NCBI GenBank assembly: GCA_041874725.1
Contig: CP097466.1
Coordinates: 4,154,001 to 4,218,000 of the forward strand
Origin: Duganella sp. BuS-21
GTDB lineage: Bacteria; Pseudomonadota; Gammaproteobacteria; Burkholderiales; Burkholderiaceae_D
Length of the DNA: 64,000 nucleotides
Direction of reading: 5' to 3'
Shown one piece after another: positions 52,655 to 62,400 of the stretch (its first letter is position 1; every line of letters begins with the position of its first letter). The position numbers and the translations under genes are program-made. The notes under the pieces are model-generated. The model did no database searches, had not been told where the DNA came from, and worked only from the letters and a program-made list of their open reading frames with translations.

Positions 52655-53485
52655 TTAAGCAGCGCGCCGCGCCGGTTCCCCAAGCAACACCGAGCGCGGC
52701 TCATCGAGCAGATACCCTTGCACGAGCAATGATACACCGGCGGCCGCGCTCAATTCGCGCAAAGCCGCCTGGTGTTGCGGCGTTTCCAGCCGTTTGAACA
52801 CCACGGCCACATCGGAGCCGGCGCAACGCTGGAGCAACTCCGTCAAACCTGCCACATCCTGCAGTTCGCGCGCGTCAAGCTTGAACACGTCCGGCCGCAA
52901 GCGATCAAGCACGCCCTTGCCATCCCGCGCGCTCTGCACATTGACCGCGAAGCGGAAGCCATTGCGGCGATAATTGTCCGACACATAGTTCAATAGCCAG
53001 CCTTGCTGTGGCGTCGCCGCCGGCAATTGCAGCACCACCCGTTCCAACGGCAGCTCCAGCGCATCGAGGATGCGGCGGAAGGCATGACCGTGGTTGCTGC
53101 TGACCGCGCTCAGCAGGCGGTCGTGCACATTCAGGTAAAGATCGGCCTTGGCGTTGGGAGCGCTATCTGCCTGGCGGAAGAAATTAATCGCGTGCAACAT
53201 GCGGCACAGGCGATCGAGCTCGATGGATTCGTCGTCGCTGGCCGCGTGGTCCAGCAGTTTCCACAGCGACAGCCCCTGGTCCTGCGCCGACACGCTGCGC
53301 GCCAGTCCCTCGTAGGCCAGCACCGACCCGCCGTCCAGTTGCCGGATAGGCTGGAACGCGCTGCTCATGGTGCAATTGAAAAACCGCCCTTGCGCCTTGC
53401 CCTCGTGATCGAGCCAGATGCTGGAAGCAGCGCTGGTGGCGTCGGATAGACGCGCCAGATACTTTTGCAGGATGGGATAAGACAT
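52655..53485 (-). CDS. Degenerate EAL-domain protein
   Basis: A 276-residue EAL-fold protein. The start of the fold is clear (SSAFQPIRQLDGGSVLAYEGLAR; EGL at 59-61 instead of EAL), and LYLNVHDRLL keeps the Asn strand, but the metal-binding DDFGxGYS loop is replaced by RFAVNVQSARDGKGVLDRL. It therefore probably does not hydrolyse c-di-GMP and may be a receptor or protein-interaction module. AAGGAG 7 bp before ATG 53485 supports this start over one seven codons upstream. Confidence 0.85.
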   Translation of the reverse strand: MSYPILQKYLARLSDATSAASSIWLDHEGKAQGRFFNCTMSSAFQPIRQLDGGSVLAYEGLARSVSAQDQGLSLWKLLDHAASDDESIELDRLCRMLHAINFFRQADSAPNAKADLYLNVHDRLLSAVSSNHGHAFRRILDALELPLERVVLQLPAATPQQGWLLNYVSDNYRRNGFRFAVNVQSARDGKGVLDRLRPDVFKLDARELQDVAGLTELLQRCAGSDVAVVFKRLETPQHQAALRELSAAAGVSLLVQGYLLDEPRSVLLGEPARRAA

Positions 53486-53637
53486 TGAAACTCCTTGGGC
53501 TACCAAAAGTCGTCAGCGTATGCCCGGGCGCGGGAAAGCAGAACGAATGCTTTCGCCTATGGATATGCCAAAACATTCGTTCCGCCCTTGCGGTGCGGCC
53601 GTTATCGTGAGGTCATCGTTTAACCAGGTAGACCCGC

Positions 53638-54492
53638 ATGTGCCAACTCCTCGCAATGAGCAGCAACCAGCCCGCCGCCATGGACTTTTCGTTCACCGGT
53701 TTTGTCGAACGCGGCGGCCGCACCGGCGAGCACCGCGACGGCTGGGGCATCGCCCTGCACACGCCGACCGGCTGCCGCCTGTACACCGACTACCTGCCGT
53801 CGATCGAATCGCCGCTGGCGGCGCAGTTCAAGCAAAGCCCGATCAAGGCGCGCAGCGTGGTGGCGCACATCCGCAAGGCCACGCAGGGCCGCGTGTCGCT
53901 GGAAAACAGCCATCCGTTCACGCGCGAACTGTGGGGCCAAACCTGGTCCTTCGCCCACAATGGCGACCTGAAGCTGTTCGCGCCCGACGCCAGCCTGTAC
54001 ACGCCCTGGGGCGACACCGACAGCGAACGCGCGTTCTGCCACATGCTGTCCGGCCTGGCCCAGCGCTTCGACGTGCAGCCCGAGCGCCACGTGCTGTACG
54101 CGGCGCTGGCCGAACTGGCCGCCGAAATCGCCGACTATGGCACGTTCAATTTCATACTGTCGAACGGCGACCTGCTGTTCGCCCATTGCAGCACCGAGCT
54201 GCACGTGGTGGTGCGCGCCTATCCGTTCTCGGTGGCGCATCTGATTGATTGCGAAATGAGCATAGATTTCAGTCGCCACAACCATCTGGACGACCGCATC
54301 GCCGTGATCGCCACCGCGCCGCTGACGTCCAACGAGCAATGGACGCGTTTTACGGCAGGCGAACTGAAACTGTTCGCCGGCGGCGTCGAAGTGAGTGCTG
54401 AAGTGGTGGTGGCAGAAGAATGGCCGCTGGAAGCAAACCACACCTCGTCATTCCCGCGCAAGCGGGAATCCATAGAACGCCTGCCCGCATAG
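53638..54492 (+). CDS. Class II glutamine amidotransferase (YafJ-like)
   Basis: A 284-residue Ntn-type glutaminase. Cys2, exposed after Met removal, is the nucleophile (MCQLLAMSSN); HRDGWGIAL, VVAHIRKATQG and SFAHNGDL are the class II glutamine site motifs. There is no synthetase domain, so the acceptor is unknown. The last 15 or so residues (SSFPRKRESIERLPA) are encoded by a REP-like repeat that has run into the gene end; the original stop was probably earlier. Confidence 0.9.
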   Translation: MCQLLAMSSNQPAAMDFSFTGFVERGGRTGEHRDGWGIALHTPTGCRLYTDYLPSIESPLAAQFKQSPIKARSVVAHIRKATQGRVSLENSHPFTRELWGQTWSFAHNGDLKLFAPDASLYTPWGDTDSERAFCHMLSGLAQRFDVQPERHVLYAALAELAAEIADYGTFNFILSNGDLLFAHCSTELHVVVRAYPFSVAHLIDCEMSIDFSRHNHLDDRIAVIATAPLTSNEQWTRFTAGELKLFAGGVEVSAEVVVAEEWPLEANHTSSFPRKRESIERLPA

Positions 54493-54526
54493 TCAGCATG
54501 GGTCCCCGCTTTCGCGGGAACGACTC
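54445..54526. repeat. Inverted pair of REP-like repeats at a gene end
   Basis: ATTCCCGC...GCGGGAAT at 54450-54469 and a related unit, in opposite orientation, at 54502-54521 (GTCCCCGC...GCGGGAAC). This is the widespread ATTCCC-N8-GGGAAT element (similar to neisserial dRS3). The first copy lies inside the amidotransferase coding end. Confidence 0.85.
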
Positions 54527-54537
54527 CGCTTAACTGA

Positions 54538-55068
54538 CTAAACCGTATTGCAGTTGCAGAAGCGCTTGCGCTTGGGGGCGTCCGGACAGGTGGCGTCCTC
54601 GTCCAGCTGCTTCCAGAAGAACACCGTTTCCACACCGTAGGGCGAACGCACCTTGCCGGCGTCGGTATAGCCGAGGCGGGCGAAAAATTCCTGGCCGGTG
54701 GCCGTGCTGTGCAGTTGCAGCGCTTTCACGCCCCAGCCGCAAGCCTGCTCCTCCACGCGCTTGAGCAGCGCCTTGCCGAGTCCCTGACCGCGCACCTCCG
54801 GCAGCAGATAGCACAGCGCCAGCTTGCCGGCGCCGGTGAGCAATGCGACGCCGACGACGGCGCCTTCGCTGATAGCCACCAGCGAAAAATTGGTGGGCGA
54901 GCTGAACCAGTTCGCCACCATCTGCGGAGTTTTATTGCCTAGCCAGGCATCGAGGATGGCGGGATCGTTCTGATGATCCAGTTCGCAGCATTCCTTGATA
55001 GACCGGCGCAATACATTGCATGCTGCCTCCGCATCCGTCGAAGCAGCAATACGAATTTCAAGACTCAT
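54538..55068 (-). CDS. GNAT family N-acetyltransferase
   Basis: A 176-residue acetyltransferase with the acetyl-CoA loop LLPEVRGQGLGKALLKRVEEQA (R-G-Q-G-L-G) near residue 92-113 and the following ALQLHSTATGQEFFARLGY typical of GNAT motif B. The short tail KRKRFCNCNTV adds two cysteines. The substrate is unknown. Confidence 0.88.
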   Translation of the reverse strand: MSLEIRIAASTDAEAACNVLRRSIKECCELDHQNDPAILDAWLGNKTPQMVANWFSSPTNFSLVAISEGAVVGVALLTGAGKLALCYLLPEVRGQGLGKALLKRVEEQACGWGVKALQLHSTATGQEFFARLGYTDAGKVRSPYGVETVFFWKQLDEDATCPDAPKRKRFCNCNTV

Positions 55069-55214
55069 GTATGCTCACAAAACATTACTAATTACGACTA
55101 TACACCAAGCCGGGTAAGGCCGTCCGATGCTGCCAGACTAGAGGGTGGCTCCGTATTTGCCCACTAATGTTTTCAAAAATCCATATACGTTTTATAGCGA
55201 ACTTCTAAGCATAT

Positions 55215-55229
55215 TACGAAAAATTCGTA
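55215..55229 (+). promoter_or_regulatory. Dyad TACGAA-AAA-TTCGTA upstream of sbp
   Basis: A perfect 6-bp dyad in an AT-rich stretch about 55 bp before the sulfate-binding-protein start. It may be an operator; CysB control would be expected for such a gene, but CysB sites are loose and I do not claim the match. Confidence 0.35.
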
Positions 55230-55283
55230 TCTTTTCCGCGCGAAATTTTACACTATGGACACTTGTTATTACGAAAGCTCATT

Positions 55284-56303
55284 ATGACCAAGCAAAAATC
55301 TGCTCGCCGCATCGTCATCGCCTCCTTCCTGGCCGCTTCGGCCACCTTGCTGGGCCTGCCGTTGCAAGCCCAGGCCGCCGACCCTGTGCTGCTGAACGCG
55401 TCCTATGACGTGACGCGCGAGCTGTTCAAGGACATCAACCCGGCCTTCGTCGACTACTGGAAGAAAACCACCGGCGAAACCGTCAGCGTCAACCAGTCGC
55501 ACGGCGGCTCGTCCAAGCAGGCCCGCTCGGTGGCCGACGGCATGGAAGCGGCCGTGGTGACCATGAACCAGGCCAACGACATCGACATTCTGGTCGATCG
55601 TGGCGTGGTGACGGCCGACTGGGCCAAGAAATTCCCGAACGGCGCCTCGCCCTTCTACTCCACCGTAGTCTATCTGGTGCGCAAGGGCAATCCAAAACAG
55701 TTAAAGAACTGGGACGACCTGGCCAAGCCTGGCGTGCAAGTCATCATTCCGAATCCTAAAACCTCGGGCAACGGTCGCTACACCTTCCTGGCCGCGTGGG
55801 GTTCGGTACTGAAAAAAGGCGGCAGCGAAGCCCAGGCGCGCGAGCTGGTGGGCAAGATCATCAAGAACGTGCCGATCCTGGACGCCGGCGGCCGTGGCGC
55901 CACCACCACCTTCACCCAGCGTGAAATCGGCGACGTGCTGATCACCTTCGAAAACGAAGTCAACCTGGTGCGCACCGAGTTCGGCGACAAGTTCGACGTG
56001 GTCTACCCGACCACTTCCATCCTGGCCGAATCGCCGGTGGCCGTGGTCGACAAGGTGGTGGACCGCCGCAACCTGCGCAAGCAGGCCACCGGCTACCTGA
56101 ACTACCTGTACACCGAGGAAGCTCAGGAAATCATCGCCAAGCATTCGCTGCGCCCACGCTCGGAAAAGGCCTTCAAGAAGTACAACGCCAACTTCCGCCA
56201 GGTCGCCTTGTTCTCGGTGGATGAGGTGTTCGGCGGCTGGAAAGCGGCCCAGAAGAAGTTCTTCGACGACGGCGGCGAATTCGACAAGATCTATCAGAAG
56301 TAA
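55284..56303 (+). CDS. sbp: Periplasmic sulfate-binding protein
   Basis: A 339-residue sulfate ABC-transporter binding protein with a signal peptide ending LQAQA. Family motifs: LLNASYDVTRELFKDINPAF, SHGGSSKQARSVADG, NPKTSGNGRYTFLAAWG and the C-terminal LRPRSEKAFKKY. The usual cysTWA partners are not next to it; a strong terminator follows at once, so it is a lone binding protein feeding a transporter encoded elsewhere. Confidence 0.95.
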   Translation: MTKQKSARRIVIASFLAASATLLGLPLQAQAADPVLLNASYDVTRELFKDINPAFVDYWKKTTGETVSVNQSHGGSSKQARSVADGMEAAVVTMNQANDIDILVDRGVVTADWAKKFPNGASPFYSTVVYLVRKGNPKQLKNWDDLAKPGVQVIIPNPKTSGNGRYTFLAAWGSVLKKGGSEAQARELVGKIIKNVPILDAGGRGATTTFTQREIGDVLITFENEVNLVRTEFGDKFDVVYPTTSILAESPVAVVDKVVDRRNLRKQATGYLNYLYTEEAQEIIAKHSLRPRSEKAFKKYNANFRQVALFSVDEVFGGWKAAQKKFFDDGGEFDKIYQK

Positions 56304-56320
56304 TTGCCGTCATCCATCAC

Positions 56321-56354
56321 AAGCCCCGAGGCGCTCGCGCCTCGGGGCTTTTTT
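56321..56354 (+). terminator. Rho-independent terminator of sbp
   Basis: Arms of 14 bp (AAGCCCCGAGGCGC and its reverse complement) with a TC loop, followed by TTTT. Confidence 0.93.
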
Positions 56355-56527
56355 CATCGTAAACCTAAAAAAAATATAAGAATCCGGGACTTACGCACAA
56401 TAGACGAGAACCCACTTTAATGATATTGTCTATCCTTAGAGAATATTGCCGTATAGCTAGACTATTTGCGCGCGCCACGTCCCCCAGACGTGTCCGATGG
56501 ACTCCTCTTTCCTTATTGAATACCGAT

Positions 56528-57403
56528 ATGCTCAAGAAAATTGTTGCTGTACTGCTGACATCGTTTACTGCGGCCGCATTTGCCGCAGTACCGCTCGGCT
56601 CGCAGTCCGTGCTGGTGGTCGAAGACGCCACCGGCAAAGTGCTGCTGGAAAAGAACGCCAATACCCAGGTGCCGATCGCCTCGTTGACCAAGCTGATGAC
56701 GGCCATGGTGGTGCTGGACGCCAAACTGGACATGAACGAAAAGATCGCCATCGACCGTGCGGACGTGGATATGTTGAAACACAGCACCTCGCGCGTGCCG
56801 GTCGGTGCGGAAATTTCGCGCGGCGATGTGTTGCAGCTGGCGCTGATGTCATCAGACAACCGTGCCGCCGCATCGCTGGCGCGCACCTTTCCCGGTGGCC
56901 TGGCCGGCTTCAAGCTGGCAGTCCGGCAGAAGATCCGCACGCTGGGTCTGACCCAGACCGTGATCGAGGAACCGACCGGTTTGTCGCCGCAGAATATGTC
57001 GACCGCGACCGATCTGGTCAAGATGGCGGCGGCTGCCGGAAGCTATCCCGAGATCCGCCGCATCACCACCGACACCAAGGACATCATCGACATCAAGGGC
57101 CGCAAGGTGGAGTATCACAACACCAATCGCCTGGTCGGGGCCAAGGGTTGGGATGTGGGGCTGTCCAAGACGGGTTACACCGAAGAGGCCGGCCGTTGCC
57201 TGATCATGCGCTTCAAGTCGGCCGGTAAGGATGCCACGCTGGTGTTGCTGAACGCCAAGGCGAACTCGGCCCGCTTGATGGATGCGGCCAATATTCGTCG
57301 CTTCGTTGCGGGTCCGAATGAGAAACCGAAAGTATTGAAAGCTTCGGTCAAGAGCAAGAAAAAGGCTGTCAAACAGGCCAAGCGTACGCGTCGGGCGATG
57401 TGA
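56528..57403 (+). CDS. pbpG: D-alanyl-D-alanine endopeptidase PbpG-like (S11)
   Basis: A 291-residue low-molecular-weight penicillin-binding protein with a signal peptide (KIVAVLLTSFTAAAFA). Active-site motifs are SLTK (Ser52, Lys55), SDN (109-111) and KTG (214-216). Length and the missing C-terminal membrane anchor fit PBP7/PbpG, which trims cross-links, more than DacA. The tail is very basic (KASVKSKKKAVKQAKRTRRAM). ATG 56528 is chosen as it starts the signal peptide; an upstream in-frame extension has no signal-peptide form. Confidence 0.92.
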   Translation: MLKKIVAVLLTSFTAAAFAAVPLGSQSVLVVEDATGKVLLEKNANTQVPIASLTKLMTAMVVLDAKLDMNEKIAIDRADVDMLKHSTSRVPVGAEISRGDVLQLALMSSDNRAAASLARTFPGGLAGFKLAVRQKIRTLGLTQTVIEEPTGLSPQNMSTATDLVKMAAAAGSYPEIRRITTDTKDIIDIKGRKVEYHNTNRLVGAKGWDVGLSKTGYTEEAGRCLIMRFKSAGKDATLVLLNAKANSARLMDAANIRRFVAGPNEKPKVLKASVKSKKKAVKQAKRTRRAM

Positions 57404-57428
57404 TGCTCGCTACCCCGCACCGCCACGC

Positions 57429-57458
57429 GGGGTCGGACCCCGTACGGGGTCCGACCCC
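57429..57458. repeat. Palindromic repeat, copy 2
   Basis: A perfect 30-bp palindrome (GGGGTCGGACCCCGT plus its reverse complement) after pbpG. Its inner 22 bp are identical to the palindrome at 7999-8020. It sits between convergent genes pbpG and recD, as copy 1 does between convergent genes. Confidence 0.85.
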
Positions 57459-57535
57459 TAAGTAGTCACGCTGGCGCAGAGGCAAACGCGCACGGGGTAG
57501 GACCAGATTCTGGCTGCAACACGCCAAGTTTTGGT

Positions 57536-59470
57536 TTAAACCCCGCCCAGCAACTCCCTCAGACCGCTTGCTCTTTGGGTCCGCTGGCCTATCGCATCCA
57601 GCAACACCTGTCCGTTCGGGGTGAGTAACGTAAAGTAGTCGCGCGCCCGCGTGATGCCGGTGTAGATCAACTCCCTGGCCAACATCCCTCCGCCATCTTT
57701 CGGCAACACCATGGCCGTGTGCGCAAACTCCGATCCCTGCGATTTGTGCACCGTCATGGCGAACGCCGTTTCCACATTTCTTAATCTTGTGGCAAGTACG
57801 CTGCGCACCGTTTCGCCTTCCGAGAAGTACACCCGCAATGCGCCCGGCCGCAGCGGGTCCGGCAAGGTCAGGCCGATATCGCCGTTGAACACCCCCGTCG
57901 CATAGTCGTTACGCGTCACCATCACCGGCCGGCCGAGATACCATTCGCCGGTTTTCTTGAGCAAGCCAGCCGATTGCAATCTTTGTTCAATTGCATCATT
58001 CAAGCCCGACACGCCCCACTCGCCTTCCCGCACCGCGCACAAAATCCGAAAGCTTTCGAAGCTTTTCAAAATATCAAGTCGTACGATGTCCTCGGCATGT
58101 TCCGGCAAATTCTTGATTAATTGCAAATAGCCGCGATAGCCCGTCAACGCCAGCTGCAGCAAGTCCGCAGACTGCGCCAGGTCGGTCCAGACCACCTTGC
58201 CGTCGCCGCCCGAACGCAATACCTCGATCGTTCTGGCCGCGTCGCCCGCGTTCACGGCCAGCGCCAGCGCGCCGATCGGTCCGCTGAAACGGCGGCTTTC
58301 GCGCAGCATCACCGTCTGCTGCGCGATCGGTCCGCCATCTCCAATGTACGACTCCGGGATTTGCTGGCCCGTGCTCGCCTGCACATAAGATAGCGTTTCC
58401 GGCAGGTAGTCCCCGGCCTCGGCCTTGTGGCACAGGTCGCCCAACACCGCGCCTGCCTCTACCGACGCCAGTTGATCCTTGTCACCCAGCAAGATCAACG
58501 TGGCGCGCTCCGGCAAGGCCGCCAGCAGTGCCGACATCATTTCCAGGTGAATCATTGACGCCTCATCAACAATCAGCACATCCACATCGAGCTGATTGCC
58601 GGCGTGGTACTGGAACGCCCGGGTATCGGGACGCGCGCCCAGCAAGCTGTGCAAGGTCCGCGCCGCGCCCATGCGCGCCGCCAGCTCGCGCAGCGGCAGG
58701 GCCGATCCGACCTTTTCAGCCAGTTCGTCCAGCGCGATATCGATCGATTGCTTGAGCCGCGCCGCCGCCTTACCGGTGGGTGCGGCCAGCGCCACGCGCA
58801 AGCCGGACCGCCGCTCGCCGGCGGTGGCGAACAGCAAAGCCAGCAGCCGCGCCACGGTGTAGGTCTTGCCCGTGCCTGGACCGCCGGTGATGATGCCGAG
58901 CTTGCCGCGCATGGCCACCGCGCAGGCGACCTTTTGCCAGTCCGGGCCGCCGCCGCGCGTCGGGTGCGGGAACAGGATGTCTAGCCAGCGCCGGATGTCG
59001 GCCGTTTCCGCATCGGCGTCGGCCGCCAGCACGCCGCCCAAGGCGCGCAAGCGTACCGCGCCGGCAACGTGGGTTTCATCCTGCCAGTAACGGCGCAGGT
59101 AAAGGCGGTCGCCGTCCAGCACCAACGGCTGGTTGGCCTGCTCGCCGCCCACCGGCCACACCTGACGGCACTCGGCCAGCAAGGATCGCCAGGCGGCCTC
59201 GTGTTGCGGCCAGTCGCCGACGGCGGTGCGCAATTCGCGCCATTCGTCGCCGCTCCAGCCCAGCAGCGCGGCCGGGTCGCCGTTCAGCTCGCTCAGCATC
59301 AGGCAGCTGTGGCCGCGTCCCTCCAGTTCGGACAACAGCACGCAGGCGGCCATCAATTGCGGCGAATTGTCGCCCACCGAGCCGATAAAGCGTGCGAAAG
59401 CGCCACTCAGGCGGCGCAACTGGCCGGCTTCGGTCAGCGCGTCGACCTGCGCGAAAAATGCGTTACTCAT
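57536..59470 (-). CDS. recD: Exodeoxyribonuclease V subunit RecD
   Basis: A 644-residue SF1B helicase, the fast 5'-3' motor of RecBCD. Walker A is GGPGTGKT (196-203), Walker B-type VLIVDEASM lies near 310, and the C-terminal motif TVHKSQGSEF is typical. ATG 59470 overlaps the recB end by 8 bp; MHL three codons upstream is possible. Last gene of recC-recB-recD. Confidence 0.94.
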   Translation of the reverse strand: MSNAFFAQVDALTEAGQLRRLSGAFARFIGSVGDNSPQLMAACVLLSELEGRGHSCLMLSELNGDPAALLGWSGDEWRELRTAVGDWPQHEAAWRSLLAECRQVWPVGGEQANQPLVLDGDRLYLRRYWQDETHVAGAVRLRALGGVLAADADAETADIRRWLDILFPHPTRGGGPDWQKVACAVAMRGKLGIITGGPGTGKTYTVARLLALLFATAGERRSGLRVALAAPTGKAAARLKQSIDIALDELAEKVGSALPLRELAARMGAARTLHSLLGARPDTRAFQYHAGNQLDVDVLIVDEASMIHLEMMSALLAALPERATLILLGDKDQLASVEAGAVLGDLCHKAEAGDYLPETLSYVQASTGQQIPESYIGDGGPIAQQTVMLRESRRFSGPIGALALAVNAGDAARTIEVLRSGGDGKVVWTDLAQSADLLQLALTGYRGYLQLIKNLPEHAEDIVRLDILKSFESFRILCAVREGEWGVSGLNDAIEQRLQSAGLLKKTGEWYLGRPVMVTRNDYATGVFNGDIGLTLPDPLRPGALRVYFSEGETVRSVLATRLRNVETAFAMTVHKSQGSEFAHTAMVLPKDGGGMLARELIYTGITRARDYFTLLTPNGQVLLDAIGQRTQRASGLRELLGGV

Positions 59471-62400
59471 GAGATGCACCCAACAGGCTGTCCAGCCCTT
59501 CCAGCAATTCGGGATCCGGCGCCATCAGATAGCAGCCGCGCGTTTGCGGGTTGCCGATACCGCGCAGGAACATGAAAATCGCCCCGCCCAGCTGAACAGC
59601 GGGATCATAGGCGTCGCCCAGGCGGCTTTGCAGCAGCCGGTGCAGCGCCAGCATGTAGATGGCGCCCTGGATGTCGTAGCGATGCTCGGCCATGGCGCCG
59701 ATCAGCGCCGCTTCGTGATAGGCCGCATCGCCGCCGCCCAGCGCGTTCGATTTGTAGTCCAGCACCCAATAACGGCCCTGGTGCTCGAACACCAGGTCGC
59801 AGAAGCCTTTCAGCATACCGTGCAGCTCGCGCTCCGGCAGCGCCGGGCGCGCGACGCCGCCCAGCAGATGCGCGGCGCACAGCCGGTCCAGCGCGCTGGT
59901 CACCAGACGCTCGCTCGGGAACCAGAACTCCATTTCCGGCAGCGGTTCGGCGATGCTGCTCAGCGGAGCGTCCAGATACGGCAGCGGCGTGCCGGCGATC
60001 ACGCGCAGCCACGCCAGCGTGTCGTCCAGGCGGTTGCCCCAGCCGGCGCGCTGCACGCGGCGCGTCAGGCGCGTCTCGAAATGTTCGCTGTCGATGACGG
60101 CAAAGCCCTCCTGCCCCATCCACTCCAGTTGCTCGTGCAGGAAGTTGCCGGGCACCGAACCGCGCGGGAAACGGTGCCACGGCGCGTCCTCCACCCGCCC
60201 CGGCAAAACCATGGATGGCGACTCGCCCTCCTCCAGCAGCTTTTCCTGCAAGCCGTCGCGCGGCACCAGGCCGGCGGCGCTGATGGCGCCTGTCGGTCCG
60301 GTGCGCCGCGCCAGCGAGCTGAAACTGCCGACCGACCAGTCGCGTTCAAAGCGTCCGCCGTAATGCTGCGGCTCCAGCAACGGCGGGCGTTGCTCGACGC
60401 GGCTAAGGTGCGTGGCCGGCTGCGCGCCCATCGGCAGCGTGGCGATGCTGATCGGATCGCAGCCCTGGCAGGCGTGGTGCCAGCGTTCCATCATCAGGTC
60501 CGACGGCAGCGGTACCCCGCCGGTCAGCAAATAGCCGAGCGCTGATTCGTGCAGCGTGTTATCGCCGGCCTTGCGTGCCGACAGCGCCGTCACGCCCAGC
60601 CACAGGAAGTGGCGCGCGCGCGTCAGCGCCACGTACATCAGGCGCAGATCCTCTTGCAGGCGCGCGCGCTCGACCAGTTCCATGGCGGTGTCGCTCAAGG
60701 CCATGTCGATGCGGCGCACGCCGTCGTCGTCGCTGAATTCAAAGAAGCTGCGGTTGCGCCGCTCGACCTTGCGCGCGGTGACGGCGAACGGCAGGTACAC
60801 CAGCGGATATTCCAGGCCTTTGGATTTGTGGACCGTGACCACCTTCACCAGCTCGGCGTCGCTTTCCAGACGCAGCACGCGTTCGTCGCCGGCGCCCTCG
60901 CCGCCTTCGATCTGCTCGGCCAGCCAGCGTATCAACGCCTGCTCGCCGTCCAGCTGGCGGCTGGCCGATTGCAGCAGTTCGGCCAGGTGCAGCAGGTTGG
61001 TCAGGCGACGCTCGCCGCCGGCCTGCTGCAACAGGGTGGCCGGCAAGCGCAGTTGGTGGATGAAGCGGCGCAGCATGGCCAGCACGCCCTGGCGCTGCCA
61101 GATGATGTGCAGCGTTTTCAGTTGTTCGACGCGCTCCTCCCACGCCAGTTCGTCCGACGACAGGCGCGCCAGTTCGGCCAGCGCCAAGCCTGCGGTGCGC
61201 GTGGCGTAGGCGGTGCGCGCCAGCGCGCCGTCGAGCGGATTGGCGACCGCCGACAACCAGCGCAGCACGTCGGCCGCTTCCTCGCTGTCGGTGACGGAGT
61301 CCTTGTCGGAGAGGTAGACGCTAGGCACGCCGCGCCGTTGCAGCGCGCGGCGGATGGCCGCCGCTTCCTTGCGGTCCCGCACCAGCACGGCGATGTCGGC
61401 CGGCTGCAGGCGCTTGAAGTCTTTGCCATCATCAAAGCCGACACGCTGTGCATTCAGTTTGGCGACGATGTCCTCGGCACAGTGATGCGCAAAGAATTCG
61501 CGATAGCTGTCGGCCTTGAGATCCTGGGCTGCACTGCAGGCGAGCACCAACGCCGGCAGGTCGCCGGCCGCGTCGACCATGCGTTCATCGCGGCCCTTGG
61601 CGCCGACGGCTTCGAATGGCAGCGGATTTTCGCGCGTGACGATGTCGCGGAAGCGGAAAGCGCCGCGCGGGAAGCCCTGGTCCGCAGCGCGACTTTCGGC
61701 GTGCATGAACAGGTGGTTGACGGCGTCCACCACCGCTTTCGTGGAGCGGTAGTTGGTGCCCAGTTGGTAGTGCCGGCCGGCCGTGGCCCGACGTGCCGAC
61801 AGGTAGCTGTGAATGTCCGCGCCACGGAAACCGTAGATCGATTGTTTCGGATCGCCGATCAGGAACAGCCCCGTCGCCGGATCGTTGTCCGCCACGCGAT
61901 ACAGTTCATTGAAGATCTGGTACTGGTTGGGCGCCGTGTCCTGGAATTCGTCGACCAGCGCCACCGGGTACTGGTCGGTGATGCGCTTGCGCAGCGCGGC
62001 GCCGTTTTCGCCTTGCAGCGCCGCGTTCAGACGGTCCAGCATGTCGGCAAAGCCGAATTGGCGGCTGCGCTTCTTCAATTCCGCCATGCGCTCGGCCACC
62101 GCTGCGGCCGCGTGCCGGTACAGCGCGTGCGACAGCGGTTCGATTTCCAGCAGCGCGTTTTTCAGCGCTTGCGTTTCTTCGAAATCCTCGGGTATGGCGG
62201 TGCTGAAGTTTTTCGAGAACGCGTCTTCGATGCCTTCCGTGGCAAGGCGGTTCCAGGCGGTCTCCGAAATATCGGGCATGACGCTGGCCGGATTTTGCGC
62301 CCATGCGCGCAGGCCGTTGAACCAGGCCACCAGCGAGTCGGGCCGCATCTTGTTACCGTTGAAGCACTTGGGATCGACCGCGCGGTGTTGGGCGATCCAT

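Noticed and set aside
53638..54492. Possible amidophosphoribosyltransferase or glucosamine synthase
   Set aside because: Only the class II glutaminase domain is present; no synthetase or isomerase domain follows.
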